45,331 bases of DNA from an uncultured Clostridia bacterium (GCA_945949395.1 CAMFEK010000011.1:1-45331); one strand, 5' to 3'. Positions 31,748-40,636 are shown, counted from the first letter of the stretch. A program made the numbers and translations. The notes: generated from the letters alone by a model not told the origin.

Positions 31748-33061
31748 ATGAGAATGTACGACGTTATCAAAAAGAAAAGGGAAGGATTCCCTCTCTCGCG
31801 GGAGGAGATCGAGTTTTTCGTCAAGGGGTACACGGACGGGAGCATTCCCGACTATCAGGTTTCCGCCCTGCTCATGGCTATTTATTTCAAAAATATGAAC
31901 TACGAGGAGACGAGGGCTCTCACCTTTGCCATTCGCGATTCGGGAGAGCAGTTCTCTTTCCCCGATAAAAAGGGTGTCCTGGTAGATAAACATTCCACGG
32001 GCGGCGTGGGGGACGCAACCTCCCTCGTCGTTGCGCCCATCGTGGCGAGCCTGGGCGGCAACGTATGTATGGTCGCGGGCAGAGGATTAGGGCATACGGG
32101 CGGCACGCTCGATAAGCTGGAAGCCATTCCCGGGTTCAACGTTTCCCTCTCCGCCGAACAGGCGCGGGAAAAGCTCAAAAAACACGGCATGGTCATCATG
32201 GGGCAGACAGAGAAAATGGCGCCCGCCGACAAAAAGCTGTACGCCTTGCGCGACGTGACGGCGACCGTCGAGAGTATTCCCCTCATCGCCTCTTCCATCA
32301 TGGGCAAAAAGCTCGCGGAGGGGAGCGACGCGTTGGTGCTCGACGTAAAGGCGGGCAGCGGCGCCTTCATGAAGAGCTACGGCGAAGGGCAGATGCTCGC
32401 GCAGATGCTCAACCGCTTGGCAGAGGACGCGGGCAAAAAGGTCAGCGTGCTCATCACGAACATGGACGAACCGCTCGGCAACGCCATCGGAAATTCTCTG
32501 GAAGTGGAACAGGCGATCGACACCCTGAAGGGCGAGGGTCCCGAGGATTTCACCGCTCTTTGTCTGGAGCTTGCGGCGAATATGCTCGTGCTCTCCGGCA
32601 AGGGAGATTTGGAAGCCTGCCGTTTCCTGGCGGAGAAATCCCTTCATAACGGCTCCGCGTATAAAAAGTTCCTATCCTTCGTTTCGGCGCAGGGCGGCGA
32701 TACGGAATACCTAAAAAATCCCGAAAAATTGAGACAGGCGAAGTATTTCTTCCGCGTCAAGGCGGAAAAGTTCGGCGTCATTCTGCATCAGGACGCCGAG
32801 CGCTACGGCACGGCGGCTTGCCTGCTCGGCGCGGGAAGAGAAAAGGTGGAGGACGCCGTCAATCCCTTCGCGGGGATTCTTCTCGAAAAGAAGGCGGGCG
32901 ACACCGTCATGGCGGGCGATCCCATCGCCGTGCTCTATTCCGACGATCCCGAAAAATTCCAGCAGGCAAAGGAAATTTTGCTTTCCGGCACCGTATTCGG
33001 CGATAGCGTACCCGAAAAGAAACCCCTCATCTATCGCCGTATCGGCAATTTGCAATCCTAA
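31748..33061 (+). CDS. pdp: Pyrimidine-nucleoside phosphorylase
   Basis: This 437-residue enzyme splits uridine, thymidine and deoxyuridine. It has the N-terminal MRMYDVIKKKREG, the phosphate loop VDKHSTGGVGDATS (about residues 81-94), GRGLGHTGGTLDKLE and LDVKAGSGAFM, followed by the C-terminal domain. It resembles the Pdp type of Bacillota rather than thymidine-specific DeoA, but the two are hard to tell apart by eye. It is last in the operon (3 bp after deoB) and is closed by a terminator. Together the four genes take nucleosides to bases plus acetaldehyde and glyceraldehyde-3-phosphate. Confidence 0.93.
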   Translation: MRMYDVIKKKREGFPLSREEIEFFVKGYTDGSIPDYQVSALLMAIYFKNMNYEETRALTFAIRDSGEQFSFPDKKGVLVDKHSTGGVGDATSLVVAPIVASLGGNVCMVAGRGLGHTGGTLDKLEAIPGFNVSLSAEQAREKLKKHGMVIMGQTEKMAPADKKLYALRDVTATVESIPLIASSIMGKKLAEGSDALVLDVKAGSGAFMKSYGEGQMLAQMLNRLAEDAGKKVSVLITNMDEPLGNAIGNSLEVEQAIDTLKGEGPEDFTALCLELAANMLVLSGKGDLEACRFLAEKSLHNGSAYKKFLSFVSAQGGDTEYLKNPEKLRQAKYFFRVKAEKFGVILHQDAERYGTAACLLGAGREKVEDAVNPFAGILLEKKAGDTVMAGDPIAVLYSDDPEKFQQAKEILLSGTVFGDSVPEKKPLIYRRIGNLQS

Positions 33062-33068
33062 AAGATCG

Positions 33069-33097
33069 GAAGACAGAAAACCTGTCTTCTTTTTTTT
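33069..33097 (+). terminator. Terminator of the deo operon
   Basis: GAAGACAG, loop AAAAC, CTGTCTTC, then eight T. Confidence 0.93.
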
Positions 33098-33107
33098 GTG
33101 AAAAATA

Positions 33108-33136
33108 TTGACAAAAGTTCATTTTTCAAGTATATT
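33108..33136 (+). promoter_or_regulatory. degV promoter
   Basis: TTGACA, 17 bases, TATATT. The AAAGGGAG site lies before the GTG start at 33188. Confidence 0.8.
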
Positions 33137-33187
33137 ATTACTATGAATTAACAAATTTCGATAAAAAATATCGAAAGGGAGAGAAAA

Positions 33188-34096
33188 GTGAGCGTTCTTT
33201 TATGCGATTCCAACTGTGAACTCTGGTTCACACGATTACGAGAACTCCATGTGGATTTTATTCCCATGCCTTATTTCTATCAGGATACTCAATATGCCTA
33301 CGATCTGGGCGAGAATACGGATTTTGCCGCCTTTTATTCCGCGGTTCGAGGGGGAAATATCCCCAAGACCATGGCGCTGAACCCCGAGGATTACAAGGAG
33401 ATCATCGGCAAGTACTTTGAGCGGGGTGAGGACGTTTTATACGTCAGCTTTTCCCACACCATGAGCGGAACCTTTTCCTATCTCGATATTGCGTTAAAGG
33501 AGCTGAAGGAACGCTATCCGGAGAGGAACTGTCGGGTGTTCGATACGGGTTCCATTTCCATCGGCACGGGCTTACAGGTGCTCGCCGCCGCGCGGCAAAA
33601 GGAGATGGGAAAATCGGACGAAGAGATTATAGCCTTTTTGAACGACTTTACGAATAAGGTATGCGTATATTTCACCGTGAACGATCTGATGCACTTAAAG
33701 CGCGGGGGCAGACTTTCCGCCGCCACGGCGGTAGCGGGAACCATTCTCGGAATCAAACCCATACTCACGACGAACGCAAAGGGCGGACTCGACGTGTACG
33801 AGAAGTCGAACGGGAGAAAGCGTTCCATTCGCACCCTCGCAGACAAAGTAGTAAAGGAGCTCACGGACGTCTCGTATCCCGTCTACGTCTTGGACGCCGA
33901 CTGCAAGGAGGAGGGCGATCTTCTCGCGGAAATGATTCGGGAAAAGAGACCGGACGCGCAGATCGTCCGTCAGATCGTCGGTCCCGTCATCGGCTCGCAC
34001 GCTGGCGCGGGGACGCTCGGCGTCGTCTTCATCGGTGACAAGAGACCCGTAGCGTTGGAAAAAACGGCGGAGGAGGAATGTGCCGTCTCCCGTTGA
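33188..34096 (+). CDS. DegV-family fatty-acid-binding protein
   Basis: This 302-residue two-domain protein of the DegV (FakB-like) family binds a fatty acid for phosphorylation by FakA. The first domain has VSFSHTMSGTFSYLDIAL with the fatty-acid-carboxylate Ser/Thr, and GSISIGTGLQVL. The second has VNDLMHLKRGGRLSAATA and GIKPIL, with a closing GSHAGAGTLGVVF whose His is typical. It starts at GTG 33188, decided by AAAGGGAGAG. Family members here are often several, with different fatty-acid taste. FakA is not in the window. It is followed within 20 bp by an acetyltransferase-like gene. Confidence 0.9.
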   Translation: MSVLLCDSNCELWFTRLRELHVDFIPMPYFYQDTQYAYDLGENTDFAAFYSAVRGGNIPKTMALNPEDYKEIIGKYFERGEDVLYVSFSHTMSGTFSYLDIALKELKERYPERNCRVFDTGSISIGTGLQVLAAARQKEMGKSDEEIIAFLNDFTNKVCVYFTVNDLMHLKRGGRLSAATAVAGTILGIKPILTTNAKGGLDVYEKSNGRKRSIRTLADKVVKELTDVSYPVYVLDADCKEEGDLLAEMIREKRPDAQIVRQIVGPVIGSHAGAGTLGVVFIGDKRPVALEKTAEEECAVSR

Positions 34097-34115
34097 GGGC
34101 GCATACGCGAAAAAA

Positions 34116-35255
34116 ATGAACATGATTACGGTTAAACAGATTTCATCGAAAAAAGATCAAAAGAAATTCTTTAAGTTTTTGATCGACCTTTATAAACACA
34201 ATCCTCTCGCGGCGCCCAACCTCTATGCGGACGAATTTTCCGAATTCGATCCCAAGGTCAACGACGCCTTCCGCTTTGCCGAATGTAAAATGTTTTTGGC
34301 GTATCGCGACAAAAAGATCGTCGGCAGAGTGGCGGGCATCTGGCACAAGGGAGCCAACGAAAAATACGGCGAAAAGCGCCTGCGCTTTACCCGTTTCGAC
34401 GTCGTGGACGATTTTGAGGTGACGCAAGCACTCTTTCACGAACTGAAAAAATGGGCGAGAGAGATCGGCATGACGGAGATCATCGGTCCCATGAGCTTCT
34501 CCGATCTGAACGAGGAGGGGATGCTCATCGACGGGTTCGACAAAGAGAGTACCTATATCGAGATTTACAACGAGCCTTACTACGTGGAGCACATGGAAAA
34601 GCTCGGCGCCTATAAGGTCGCGGACTGGAACTGCTACCGCGTGCCCGTCCCGCAGGAGGGAGACGCGCGGCTAAAGCGTTTGAGCGAGCTTGTCGCCAAG
34701 CGGAACGGCTATCAGCTCGTCGACGTTGCGTATCTTTTGAAACACGACAAAAAGCGGCTCGAACAGTACGTGATGGAATGTATGCGCGTGCTCGACGAAG
34801 TGTTTGCCAAACTGTTCGGTACGAGTCCCATCAACGAAAAGCAGGCAAGGCGGGAGATGGAAACTATTTTTCAGGTTCTCGTTCCCGAGTTCGCGGCGAT
34901 CGTCACCAAGGACGATAAAGTCATCGGCTACGGGTTCGTCATTCCCTCCATGCGCGAGGTCTTACATAAGGGCGGGGGGCATACACTTCCCTTCGGCATA
35001 TTGCCCTATATCAAGGCAATGTCGCATTGCGAGGTTTGCGAGATGATGTCCATCGGCGTGCTCGACGAGCACAACAACAAGGGGGCGCCCGCGCTCATCA
35101 TGAACAGCGTGCTCGAGGGACTCATCAAAAGGGGGGTAAAGTATCTGGAAACGGGTCCGGAGCTGGAAACCAACCACAACGTGCAGAACTTGTGGAAAAA
35201 TTATAATCCCGAACTCGTAAAACGCCACCGTTGTTGGGGATTGCAGGTAGATTAA
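34116..35255 (+). CDS. GNAT-superfamily N-acetyltransferase (YghO-like)
   Basis: This 379-residue soluble protein resembles the large YghO-like N-acetyltransferase group of unknown substrate. Seen are a conserved start, VKQISSKKDQKKFFKF, a GNAT-like strand-helix with IVGRVAGIWHKG, the characteristic IIGPMSFSDLNEEGMLIDGF (about residues 127-146) and a second half with VIGYGFVIPSMREVL and MMSIGVLDEHNNKGAPAL, the likely acetyl-CoA loop, then LETGPELETNHNVQNLWKNY. It follows degV by 20 bp and probably shares its transcript. ATG 34116 and ATG 34122 are both possible. A bidirectional terminator follows. Confidence 0.8.
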   Translation: MNMITVKQISSKKDQKKFFKFLIDLYKHNPLAAPNLYADEFSEFDPKVNDAFRFAECKMFLAYRDKKIVGRVAGIWHKGANEKYGEKRLRFTRFDVVDDFEVTQALFHELKKWAREIGMTEIIGPMSFSDLNEEGMLIDGFDKESTYIEIYNEPYYVEHMEKLGAYKVADWNCYRVPVPQEGDARLKRLSELVAKRNGYQLVDVAYLLKHDKKRLEQYVMECMRVLDEVFAKLFGTSPINEKQARREMETIFQVLVPEFAAIVTKDDKVIGYGFVIPSMREVLHKGGGHTLPFGILPYIKAMSHCEVCEMMSIGVLDEHNNKGAPALIMNSVLEGLIKRGVKYLETGPELETNHNVQNLWKNYNPELVKRHRCWGLQVD

Positions 35256-35297
35256 GGTAACCTGCACCGTATGTTATGGTGCGGGGGCTTCAATGAA

Positions 35298-35329
35298 AAA
35301 CGGAGATCTGTGAGAGCAGATCTCCGTTT
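35298..35329. terminator. Bidirectional terminator, GNAT gene / lipoprotein
   Basis: AAACGGAGATCTG, loop TGAGAG, CAGATCTCCGTTT, a 13-bp perfect stem between two converging genes. An additional eight-pair hairpin lies just before it, at about 35260-35285. Confidence 0.88.
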
Positions 35330-35330
35330 G

Positions 35331-35621
35331 TTATTGTTGCGGTGCCGTCTGTTCCTGTTGATCGGGTTCCGGCTGCGCGTTTTTCTTCGGCGGTTTCGGA
35401 TGAGGGCGCCATTCGGGGAAAACGAGGAAAATATTCGTGCCCCGTTCGTGGCGGGGCGGTTTGCCGTCGCTCTGTTCGGGCAGCGTCACTTCCTCCTGCG
35501 TGACGGAGGTGTGGTCGGACTGCCGTTCGCTTTCGCGGCTGTCCATGCAACCGCAAAACGCGCAAAGAGAAAGCAGAGCGCATAGCGTAGTAGAGAGACA
35601 AAGTTTCGAAAAATTCTTCAT
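35331..35621 (-). CDS. Small secreted or lipoprotein-like protein
   Basis: This 96-residue protein starts at 35621 with Lys-rich MKNFSKL and a hydrophobic signal (CLSTTLCALLSLCAFCGC). The Cys at the end of CAFCGC may be a lipid-modified residue, although the lipobox is weak (Phe at -3). The mature part is polar, rich in Gln, Glu and Pro (EPDQQEQTAPQQ end), and looks disordered. A GGAG site lies about 12 bases before the ATG, rather far. It is divergent from spoIIID, so it may be a sporulation-time surface protein. The family is not recognised. Confidence 0.65.
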   Translation of the reverse strand: MKNFSKLCLSTTLCALLSLCAFCGCMDSRESERQSDHTSVTQEEVTLPEQSDGKPPRHERGTNIFLVFPEWRPHPKPPKKNAQPEPDQQEQTAPQQ

Positions 35622-35646
35622 ATCCGCAGTATTTCTCCTTTCGCGG

Positions 35647-35697
35647 AAATTATGCAAAAGGATAGGGCGAATATTTGCATCTTCCCGCACATAAGAT
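35647..35697. promoter_or_regulatory. Possible divergent sigma-E-type promoters
   Basis: Plus strand, for spoIIID: GAATATT (35669-35675), 14 bases, CATAAGAT (35690-35697), near the sigma-E consensus (K-M-ATATT, then CATACAnT). Minus strand, for the lipoprotein gene: AAATATT (35670-35676), 15 bases, CATAATTT (35647-35654). The AATATT core is palindromic and shared by both -35 boxes. spoIIID is a sigma-E gene in Bacillus, which supports the first; the second is weaker. Confidence 0.4.
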
Positions 35698-35728
35698 AGA
35701 AAAAATCCGTAAGGAGAGAAAAAATTTT

Positions 35729-35986
35729 ATGTGGGAAGATCTTGACGAAAGGGCGATTCTTTTCGGCAAATATATCGTGGAGACGGGGTGTACCGTGCGC
35801 GGTTGCGCCTTTCATTTCGGGCAGGGGAAAAGTACGGTGCATAAAGACGTCACCGTTCGCCTAAAGAGCGTCGAGCCGCTTTTGTACTATGAGGTGAGAA
35901 AAGTACTGGATAAAAACTTAAAGGAGCGGCATATTCGGGGGGGGATCGCCACGCGGGAGAAGTATCGCTTACATAAAATAAATTAA
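35729..35986 (+). CDS. spoIIID: Sporulation regulator SpoIIID
   Basis: This is an 85-residue DNA-binding protein that switches genes in the mother cell of sporulating Bacillota. The match is clear over its length: ERAILFGKYIVETGCTVR, a helix-turn-helix at about residues 22-45 ending GQGKSTVHKDVTVRL, and the C-terminal basic RHIRGGIATREKYR that grips the minor groove. The ATG at 35729 has AAGGAG. Codons 28-33 read FHFGQG where others have KEFGVS, so the recognition helix is partly changed. This is good evidence that the host forms spores or has recently descended from a spore former. It is a single gene divergent from a small lipoprotein gene. Confidence 0.93.
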   Translation: MWEDLDERAILFGKYIVETGCTVRGCAFHFGQGKSTVHKDVTVRLKSVEPLLYYEVRKVLDKNLKERHIRGGIATREKYRLHKIN

Positions 35987-36009
35987 GCCGCACTTATTTG
36001 TCGTTTTTC

Positions 36010-36039
36010 TTGCTTTTTGGGTAGCGTATGTGATATAAT
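36010..36039 (+). promoter_or_regulatory. Promoter of the activase/dehydratase genes
   Basis: TTGCTT, 18 bases, TATAAT. Confidence 0.6.
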
Positions 36040-36081
36040 ATACCATGTGTAAGTATAAAATGGAATCTATATTTTATCACA
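36029..36081. promoter_or_regulatory. 14-bp inverted repeat around the start of transcription
   Basis: TGTGATATAATATA at 36029-36042 covers the -10 box. Its reverse complement, with one mismatch, lies at 36068-36081 just in front of AAGGAG. A dimeric repressor or RNA stem could act here. Confidence 0.5.
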
Positions 36082-36097
36082 AGGAGATAAAATAAAA

Positions 36098-39043
36098 ATG
36101 TACAATCTTCTCGGGATCGACGTCGGTTCGACGACGGTAAAAGTTACGGTCATCAATCCGGAAACGGATGAAATTTTATATAAAAGTTACGAGAGACACT
36201 TTTCTCACGTCAAGGAATGCGTGCTCGAGGAGCTTGAAAAAATATCGTCATTATTCGGCGCGCAGTACAAAGCCTGCATCACGGGCAGCGCGGGACTGGG
36301 CATCGCGCAGCGCAGCGGCATTTCTTTCGTGCAAGAGGTGCAGTCCGCCTTCGGCGCGATCAAAAAGTATTATCCCGACGCCGACGCCGCCGTTGAACTC
36401 GGTGGCGAGGACGCGAAAATCATCTTTCTCACGGAAGGGACGGAACAGCGCATGAACGGCAGTTGCGCGGGTGGTACGGGCGCCTTTATCGATCAGATGG
36501 CGACCCTCCTCAACGTCACCGTGGAAGAGATGGACGCTCTCGCCTTAAAGGCGGAGAAGATTTATCCGATCGCTTCCCGTTGCGGCGTTTTTGCCAAGTC
36601 GGACGTTCAGCCGCTCATCAATCAGGGGTGCAGAAAGGAAGATATCTCCGCTTCCATTTTCCAGGCGGTCGTCGATCAGACGGTTGCAGGGCTCGCGCAG
36701 GGCAGAAGGATCCGCGGCAAAGTCCTGTTCCTCGGCGGTCCCCTGTATTTTTTGAAGAGCTTGCGCAAGGCGTTCACGACTACCCTCAAGCTCGACGAGG
36801 AACACGCCGTTTTTCCCGAAAACGCGCCCTGCTTTATGTCCATCGGTTGCGCGCTCTACGCCGAGAGCAGTAAAGAAGAGTCGATCGGCGAGATCATCGC
36901 AAAGATTTCCGCGGTAAAAGAGAGCGACGATATCGTGACGGGAGAGCCTCTTTTCCGCGACAAGCAGGATTATTCCGATTTTATCGCCCGACACAAGCAG
37001 ACGGATCTCCCGTTCGAGGATATCCGCACGTACGTGGGAGATGCATATTTGGGCATCGACAGCGGTTCCACCACGACCAAGATCATACTCATCACGCCCG
37101 ATAGCAGGATACTCTATTCCCATTATCAATCGAATAACGGACAACCCCTCGACATCGTCGTTGACAAGCTCAAGGAGTTGTACTGGATGATGGGCGAACG
37201 CGTCAACATCAAGGGCAGCGCGGTCACGGGCTATGGGGAAGACCTCATCAAGGCGGCGCTCAAAGTAGATTTCGGCATCGTGGAGACGGTCGCGCATTTC
37301 AAGGCGGCGCTTTACTTTAATCCCGACGTGGATTTCATCATCGATATCGGCGGTCAGGATATCAAGTGTTTTAAGATCAAGAATAAGAGCATCGATTCCA
37401 TCATGCTCAACGAGGCGTGCTCCTCCGGTTGCGGTTCCTTTATTCAGATGTTTGCCAAAGCCATGGGTTACGAAATCGACGAATTTTCCCGTTTGGGACT
37501 GTTCGCCAAGCACCCCGTAGAACTGGGTTCCCGCTGTACGGTGTTCATGAACAGCTCCGTAAAGCAAGCGCAAAAGGAAGGCGCGTCCGTAGAGGATATC
37601 TCCGCCGGACTCTCCTCTTCCATCGTCAAAAACGCCATTTACAAGGTCATTCGCGCCAAAACGCCGGAAGAACTCGGCAAAAACATCGTCGTGCAGGGCG
37701 GTACCTTCATGAACGACGCCGTTCTTCGCTCCTTTGAAAAGGAACTCGGCATTCACGTCGTGCGCCCTTCCATCGCAGGACTCATGGGTGCCTTCGGCGC
37801 GGCTCTCTACGCGAAGGAGACGATGAGCAAGCTCTCGCACACCAGCGAGCTGATCAACCCCTTCGAGCTCGACCGTTTCAGTTATCTGTCCAAAGCTACG
37901 AATTGCCACGGCTGTACGTCCAAATGCAACATCAATATCATCACCTTCTCCGACGGCAGAAAGTTTATCTCCGGCAACAAATGCGAGAGGGGCGCAGGCT
38001 TGAAAATCTCGGAAAATCCTTTGGATATTTACGCTTTTAAGTACGACCGTCTCTTAAACTGCGTTTTAGAGAATACGGAAGGCAAAAAGCGCGGCAGGGT
38101 CGGTATTCCCATGCAGCTTTTGATGTGCGAACAGCTCCCCTTCTGGGCAGGATTCTTCGAAACTTGCGGGTTTGAAGTCGTGCTCTCCGAAAAGAGCTCC
38201 AGACAGCTCTACTACAAGGGTCAGCACACGGTCGCCAGCGATACCGTCTGCTACCCCGCCAAGCTCATGCACGGGCATATCGAAAGTCTGCTCGATAAGG
38301 GCGTAGACTTTATCTTCTATCCCTGCGAAACGTATAATCTCGACGAGCACGATTCGACGAATCATTACAACTGTCCCGTCGTCGCCTACTATCCCGAGCT
38401 CTTGAAGGCGAACAACGAACGCCTTTCCGATGAAAACTTCATAGCGCCCTATATCGACATGAACGAGAGAAATTCCACCGTAAAGACGCTTACAAAGGCG
38501 CTTTCCCGCTTTAAGGTTCCCGCCTCTTTGGTGAAGAGGGGGATCGAAGAGGGGTTTGCCCGTCTGAACGATTATCACCTGGCTCTGCGCGACAAGGCGC
38601 GGCAGATCACGGCGATCGCCGAAAGGGAAGGGAAGCCTATCGTCGTCTTGGCGGGGCGTCCCTATCACGTCGATCCGGAGATCAATCACGGTATCAATAA
38701 ACTTTTGAATTCTTTGGGCTTTGCGATCTTGTCGGAAGATTCCGTTTTCGAGGAGGCGGATCTCGTTCAGGTGAACGTGCTCAATCAGTGGACGTATCAC
38801 GCCCGACTCTATCGCGCGGCTCAATACGTTTCGCAGCACCCGAATTTGAATCTCGTGCAGCTCGTTTCCTTCGGTTGCGGCATCGACGCCATCACTTCCG
38901 ACGAAGTGCGCTACATTTTGGAGAGCAAGGGGAAGCTGTATACGCAGATCAAAATCGACGAGATCAACAATCTCGGCGTGGTCAAAATACGTTTAAGAAG
39001 TATGCTCGCCGCCATTGAAGAGCAGAGAGCAAACAGGGAGTAA
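36098..39043 (+). CDS. Tandem BadF/BcrA activase with DUF2229 domain
   Basis: This is a 981-residue protein of the acyl-CoA dehydratase activase group. It has two ASKHA ATPase domains in a row, one with LLGIDVGSTTVKVTVI (residues 4-19) and one with YLGIDSGSTTTKIILI (about residues 317-332). Each has its Fe-S Cys pair: GSCAGGTGAF plus SRCGVF, and NEACSSGCGSF plus SRCTVF. A Cys-rich patch follows, NCHGCTSKCN (Cys603, 606, 610) with Cys629, then a DUF2229-like region (about residues 670-981) with further Cys. Such activases drive a low-potential electron by ATP hydrolysis. The usual protein is about 1400 residues; here the dehydratase-like part is the next gene, 3 bp on. Substrate unknown. Confidence 0.9.
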   Translation: MYNLLGIDVGSTTVKVTVINPETDEILYKSYERHFSHVKECVLEELEKISSLFGAQYKACITGSAGLGIAQRSGISFVQEVQSAFGAIKKYYPDADAAVELGGEDAKIIFLTEGTEQRMNGSCAGGTGAFIDQMATLLNVTVEEMDALALKAEKIYPIASRCGVFAKSDVQPLINQGCRKEDISASIFQAVVDQTVAGLAQGRRIRGKVLFLGGPLYFLKSLRKAFTTTLKLDEEHAVFPENAPCFMSIGCALYAESSKEESIGEIIAKISAVKESDDIVTGEPLFRDKQDYSDFIARHKQTDLPFEDIRTYVGDAYLGIDSGSTTTKIILITPDSRILYSHYQSNNGQPLDIVVDKLKELYWMMGERVNIKGSAVTGYGEDLIKAALKVDFGIVETVAHFKAALYFNPDVDFIIDIGGQDIKCFKIKNKSIDSIMLNEACSSGCGSFIQMFAKAMGYEIDEFSRLGLFAKHPVELGSRCTVFMNSSVKQAQKEGASVEDISAGLSSSIVKNAIYKVIRAKTPEELGKNIVVQGGTFMNDAVLRSFEKELGIHVVRPSIAGLMGAFGAALYAKETMSKLSHTSELINPFELDRFSYLSKATNCHGCTSKCNINIITFSDGRKFISGNKCERGAGLKISENPLDIYAFKYDRLLNCVLENTEGKKRGRVGIPMQLLMCEQLPFWAGFFETCGFEVVLSEKSSRQLYYKGQHTVASDTVCYPAKLMHGHIESLLDKGVDFIFYPCETYNLDEHDSTNHYNCPVVAYYPELLKANNERLSDENFIAPYIDMNERNSTVKTLTKALSRFKVPASLVKRGIEEGFARLNDYHLALRDKARQITAIAEREGKPIVVLAGRPYHVDPEINHGINKLLNSLGFAILSEDSVFEEADLVQVNVLNQWTYHARLYRAAQYVSQHPNLNLVQLVSFGCGIDAITSDEVRYILESKGKLYTQIKIDEINNLGVVKIRLRSMLAAIEEQRANRE

Positions 39044-39046
39044 GCT

Positions 39047-40333
39047 ATGGAAAATACTGAAAAAAAGACCGTCGATCTTCGCGACGACTATCCCCGCTTT
39101 AAGCCGGAGATGAAGGAGAATTATACCATTCTCATTCCCACCATGCTGCCCTATCATTTCGAGGTGCTCGAGCACGTTTTCGAGAAGAACGGCTACCACG
39201 TGGTACTGTTAAAGAATACGACGCGCGCCGTCATCGACGAGGGCTTGAAACACACGCATAACGACACCTGTTTCCCCGCCCTGTGCGTGATCGGTCAGTT
39301 TATCGACGCGTTAAAGAGCGGAAAATACGACGTGAACAGAACTGCCGTCATCATGACGCAGACGGGCGGCGGTTGCCGCGCCTCCAACTACGTTCCTTTG
39401 ATCCGCAAGGCGTTAAAGGCGGAGTTTCCGCAAGTTCCCGTGTTGTCCGTCAATTTTTCCGGCTTGGAAAAGGACAGCGGTTTGCCCGTCACCCTCCCGC
39501 TCCTCCTGCAGTCGGCTTTCGCCATCTTGTTCGGCGATATCATGATGAGTCTTTACAATCAGACGCGCCCTTACGAAGTGAACGCGGGCGACACCGACAA
39601 AGTTCGCTTGGAATGTATCGAGTATCTGAACAGCACCTTCGACGACGGGAGCTATTTCAAGTATAAGAAGGTGACGAAGGCTTTGATCGATCGATTCAAA
39701 AAGGTCGAGGTCACGAAAGAGGAGAAGATCAAGGTCGGCATCGTCGGGGAGATCTACGTAAAATATTCTCCCCTTGCCAACAACCACTTGGAAGAATTTC
39801 TCATTTCCGAGGGCTGCGAGCCCCTCGTGCCTTCCCTGATGGATTTCATCCTTTATTGCCTCGTCAATACCATGAACGACAAGATCTATTACGGTCGCAA
39901 AACCAAGTTCCGTTTCGCCTTCGTCTTTGCCTATCACTGGTTATTGCACGTGCAAAAGAACATCGAAAGAATGTATAAAAAAGACGGAAGATACGTCCCC
40001 ATGCACGATTTCAAGCACGTTCGCTCCTGCGCCAACAAGGTGATCGATCAGGGCGTAAAGATGGGAGAGGGTTGGCTGATTCCCGCCGAAATGGCTGCCA
40101 TGGCGGAAACGGGCACGGAGAACATCGTCTGTGCGCAGCCGTTCGGTTGTCTGCCTAACCATATCGTGGGCAAGGGAACTATTCGGACCTTAAAAAGTAT
40201 GTACGAAAACGAAAACATCGTCGCCGTCGATTACGACCCTTCCGCTACGAAGGTAAATCAGGAAAACCGCATCAAGCTCATGATTGCGACCGCAAGGGAA
40301 AACCAGAAAAAGAAAAATAACGCCAAAGCGTGA
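39047..40333 (+). CDS. 2-Hydroxyacyl-CoA dehydratase-like (HgdB/D) protein
   Basis: This is a 428-residue Fe-S protein, the separate C-terminal part of the larger activase. HgdB-like cysteines are seen in NDTCFPALCVIGQF, TQTGGGCRASNY and CAQPFGCLPNHIVGKG. These would hold a [4Fe-4S] or larger cluster that accepts the electron delivered by the 981-residue partner. The first third is a Rossmann-like fold (ILIPTMLPYHFEVL). It is followed by a terminator. The family has close relatives in double-cubane cluster proteins, so a reductase on a small unknown substrate is as likely as a dehydratase. It has no second HgdA-type subunit here. Confidence 0.87.
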   Translation: MENTEKKTVDLRDDYPRFKPEMKENYTILIPTMLPYHFEVLEHVFEKNGYHVVLLKNTTRAVIDEGLKHTHNDTCFPALCVIGQFIDALKSGKYDVNRTAVIMTQTGGGCRASNYVPLIRKALKAEFPQVPVLSVNFSGLEKDSGLPVTLPLLLQSAFAILFGDIMMSLYNQTRPYEVNAGDTDKVRLECIEYLNSTFDDGSYFKYKKVTKALIDRFKKVEVTKEEKIKVGIVGEIYVKYSPLANNHLEEFLISEGCEPLVPSLMDFILYCLVNTMNDKIYYGRKTKFRFAFVFAYHWLLHVQKNIERMYKKDGRYVPMHDFKHVRSCANKVIDQGVKMGEGWLIPAEMAAMAETGTENIVCAQPFGCLPNHIVGKGTIRTLKSMYENENIVAVDYDPSATKVNQENRIKLMIATARENQKKKNNAKA

Positions 40334-40353
40334 TAAATACCGTTATCTAAGGC

Positions 40354-40382
40354 TCGTGAGATTCCTCTCACGAATCTTTTTT
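40354..40382 (+). terminator. Terminator of the activase operon
   Basis: TCGTGAGA, loop TTCC, TCTCACGA, then six T after three bases. Confidence 0.88.
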
Positions 40383-40636
40383 GATCGAAAATAACTCGCC
40401 GAGCGAGTGGACAAAGAAAAAGTCCTGTATTAAAAGCACTCGCCAAAAAATACGGGTGGCGTTCCATGAAAAGAGGAAACCAAATAGAAACGGATGAGTC
40501 GAAAAAGAAAGCTAAAAAAGCTACTTTCGGCGGGGCGGGATAGTAAGGGGTTTCTTTTGCGAAAAGCCACGATTTCTTTTAGAACGATTAACTTACAAAA
40601 CGTTTTATAGTATAATCGTTTTATCGGGGGGCTGTC
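40383..40636. other. Gene-free stretch before the TetR fusion gene
   Basis: This is AT- and A-rich. It holds a small palindrome (ACTCGC CGA GCGAGT, 40391-40405), a 25-codon frame without a ribosome site (40466-40543), and the TetR promoter at its end. I see no convincing gene. Confidence 0.55.
40588..40622 (+). promoter_or_regulatory. Promoter and operator of the TetR fusion gene
   Basis: TTAACT, 17 bases, TATAAT (40588-40616). The inverted repeat AAAACG-N14-CGTTTT (40597-40622) covers the -10, fitting a TetR-type autoregulated operator. GGGGGG lies before the ATG at 40637. Confidence 0.5.

Noticed and set aside
36545..37909. 454-codon minus-strand frame opposite the activase gene
   Set aside because: It is a shadow of a GC-biased coding strand. 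It reads against a well-recognised gene and shows no domain.
40466..40543. 25-codon frame (Lys-rich) between the activase operon and the TetR fusion
   Set aside because: No ribosome site and no recognisable family. The reading frame extends upstream only to the terminator T tract, so it is probably chance.
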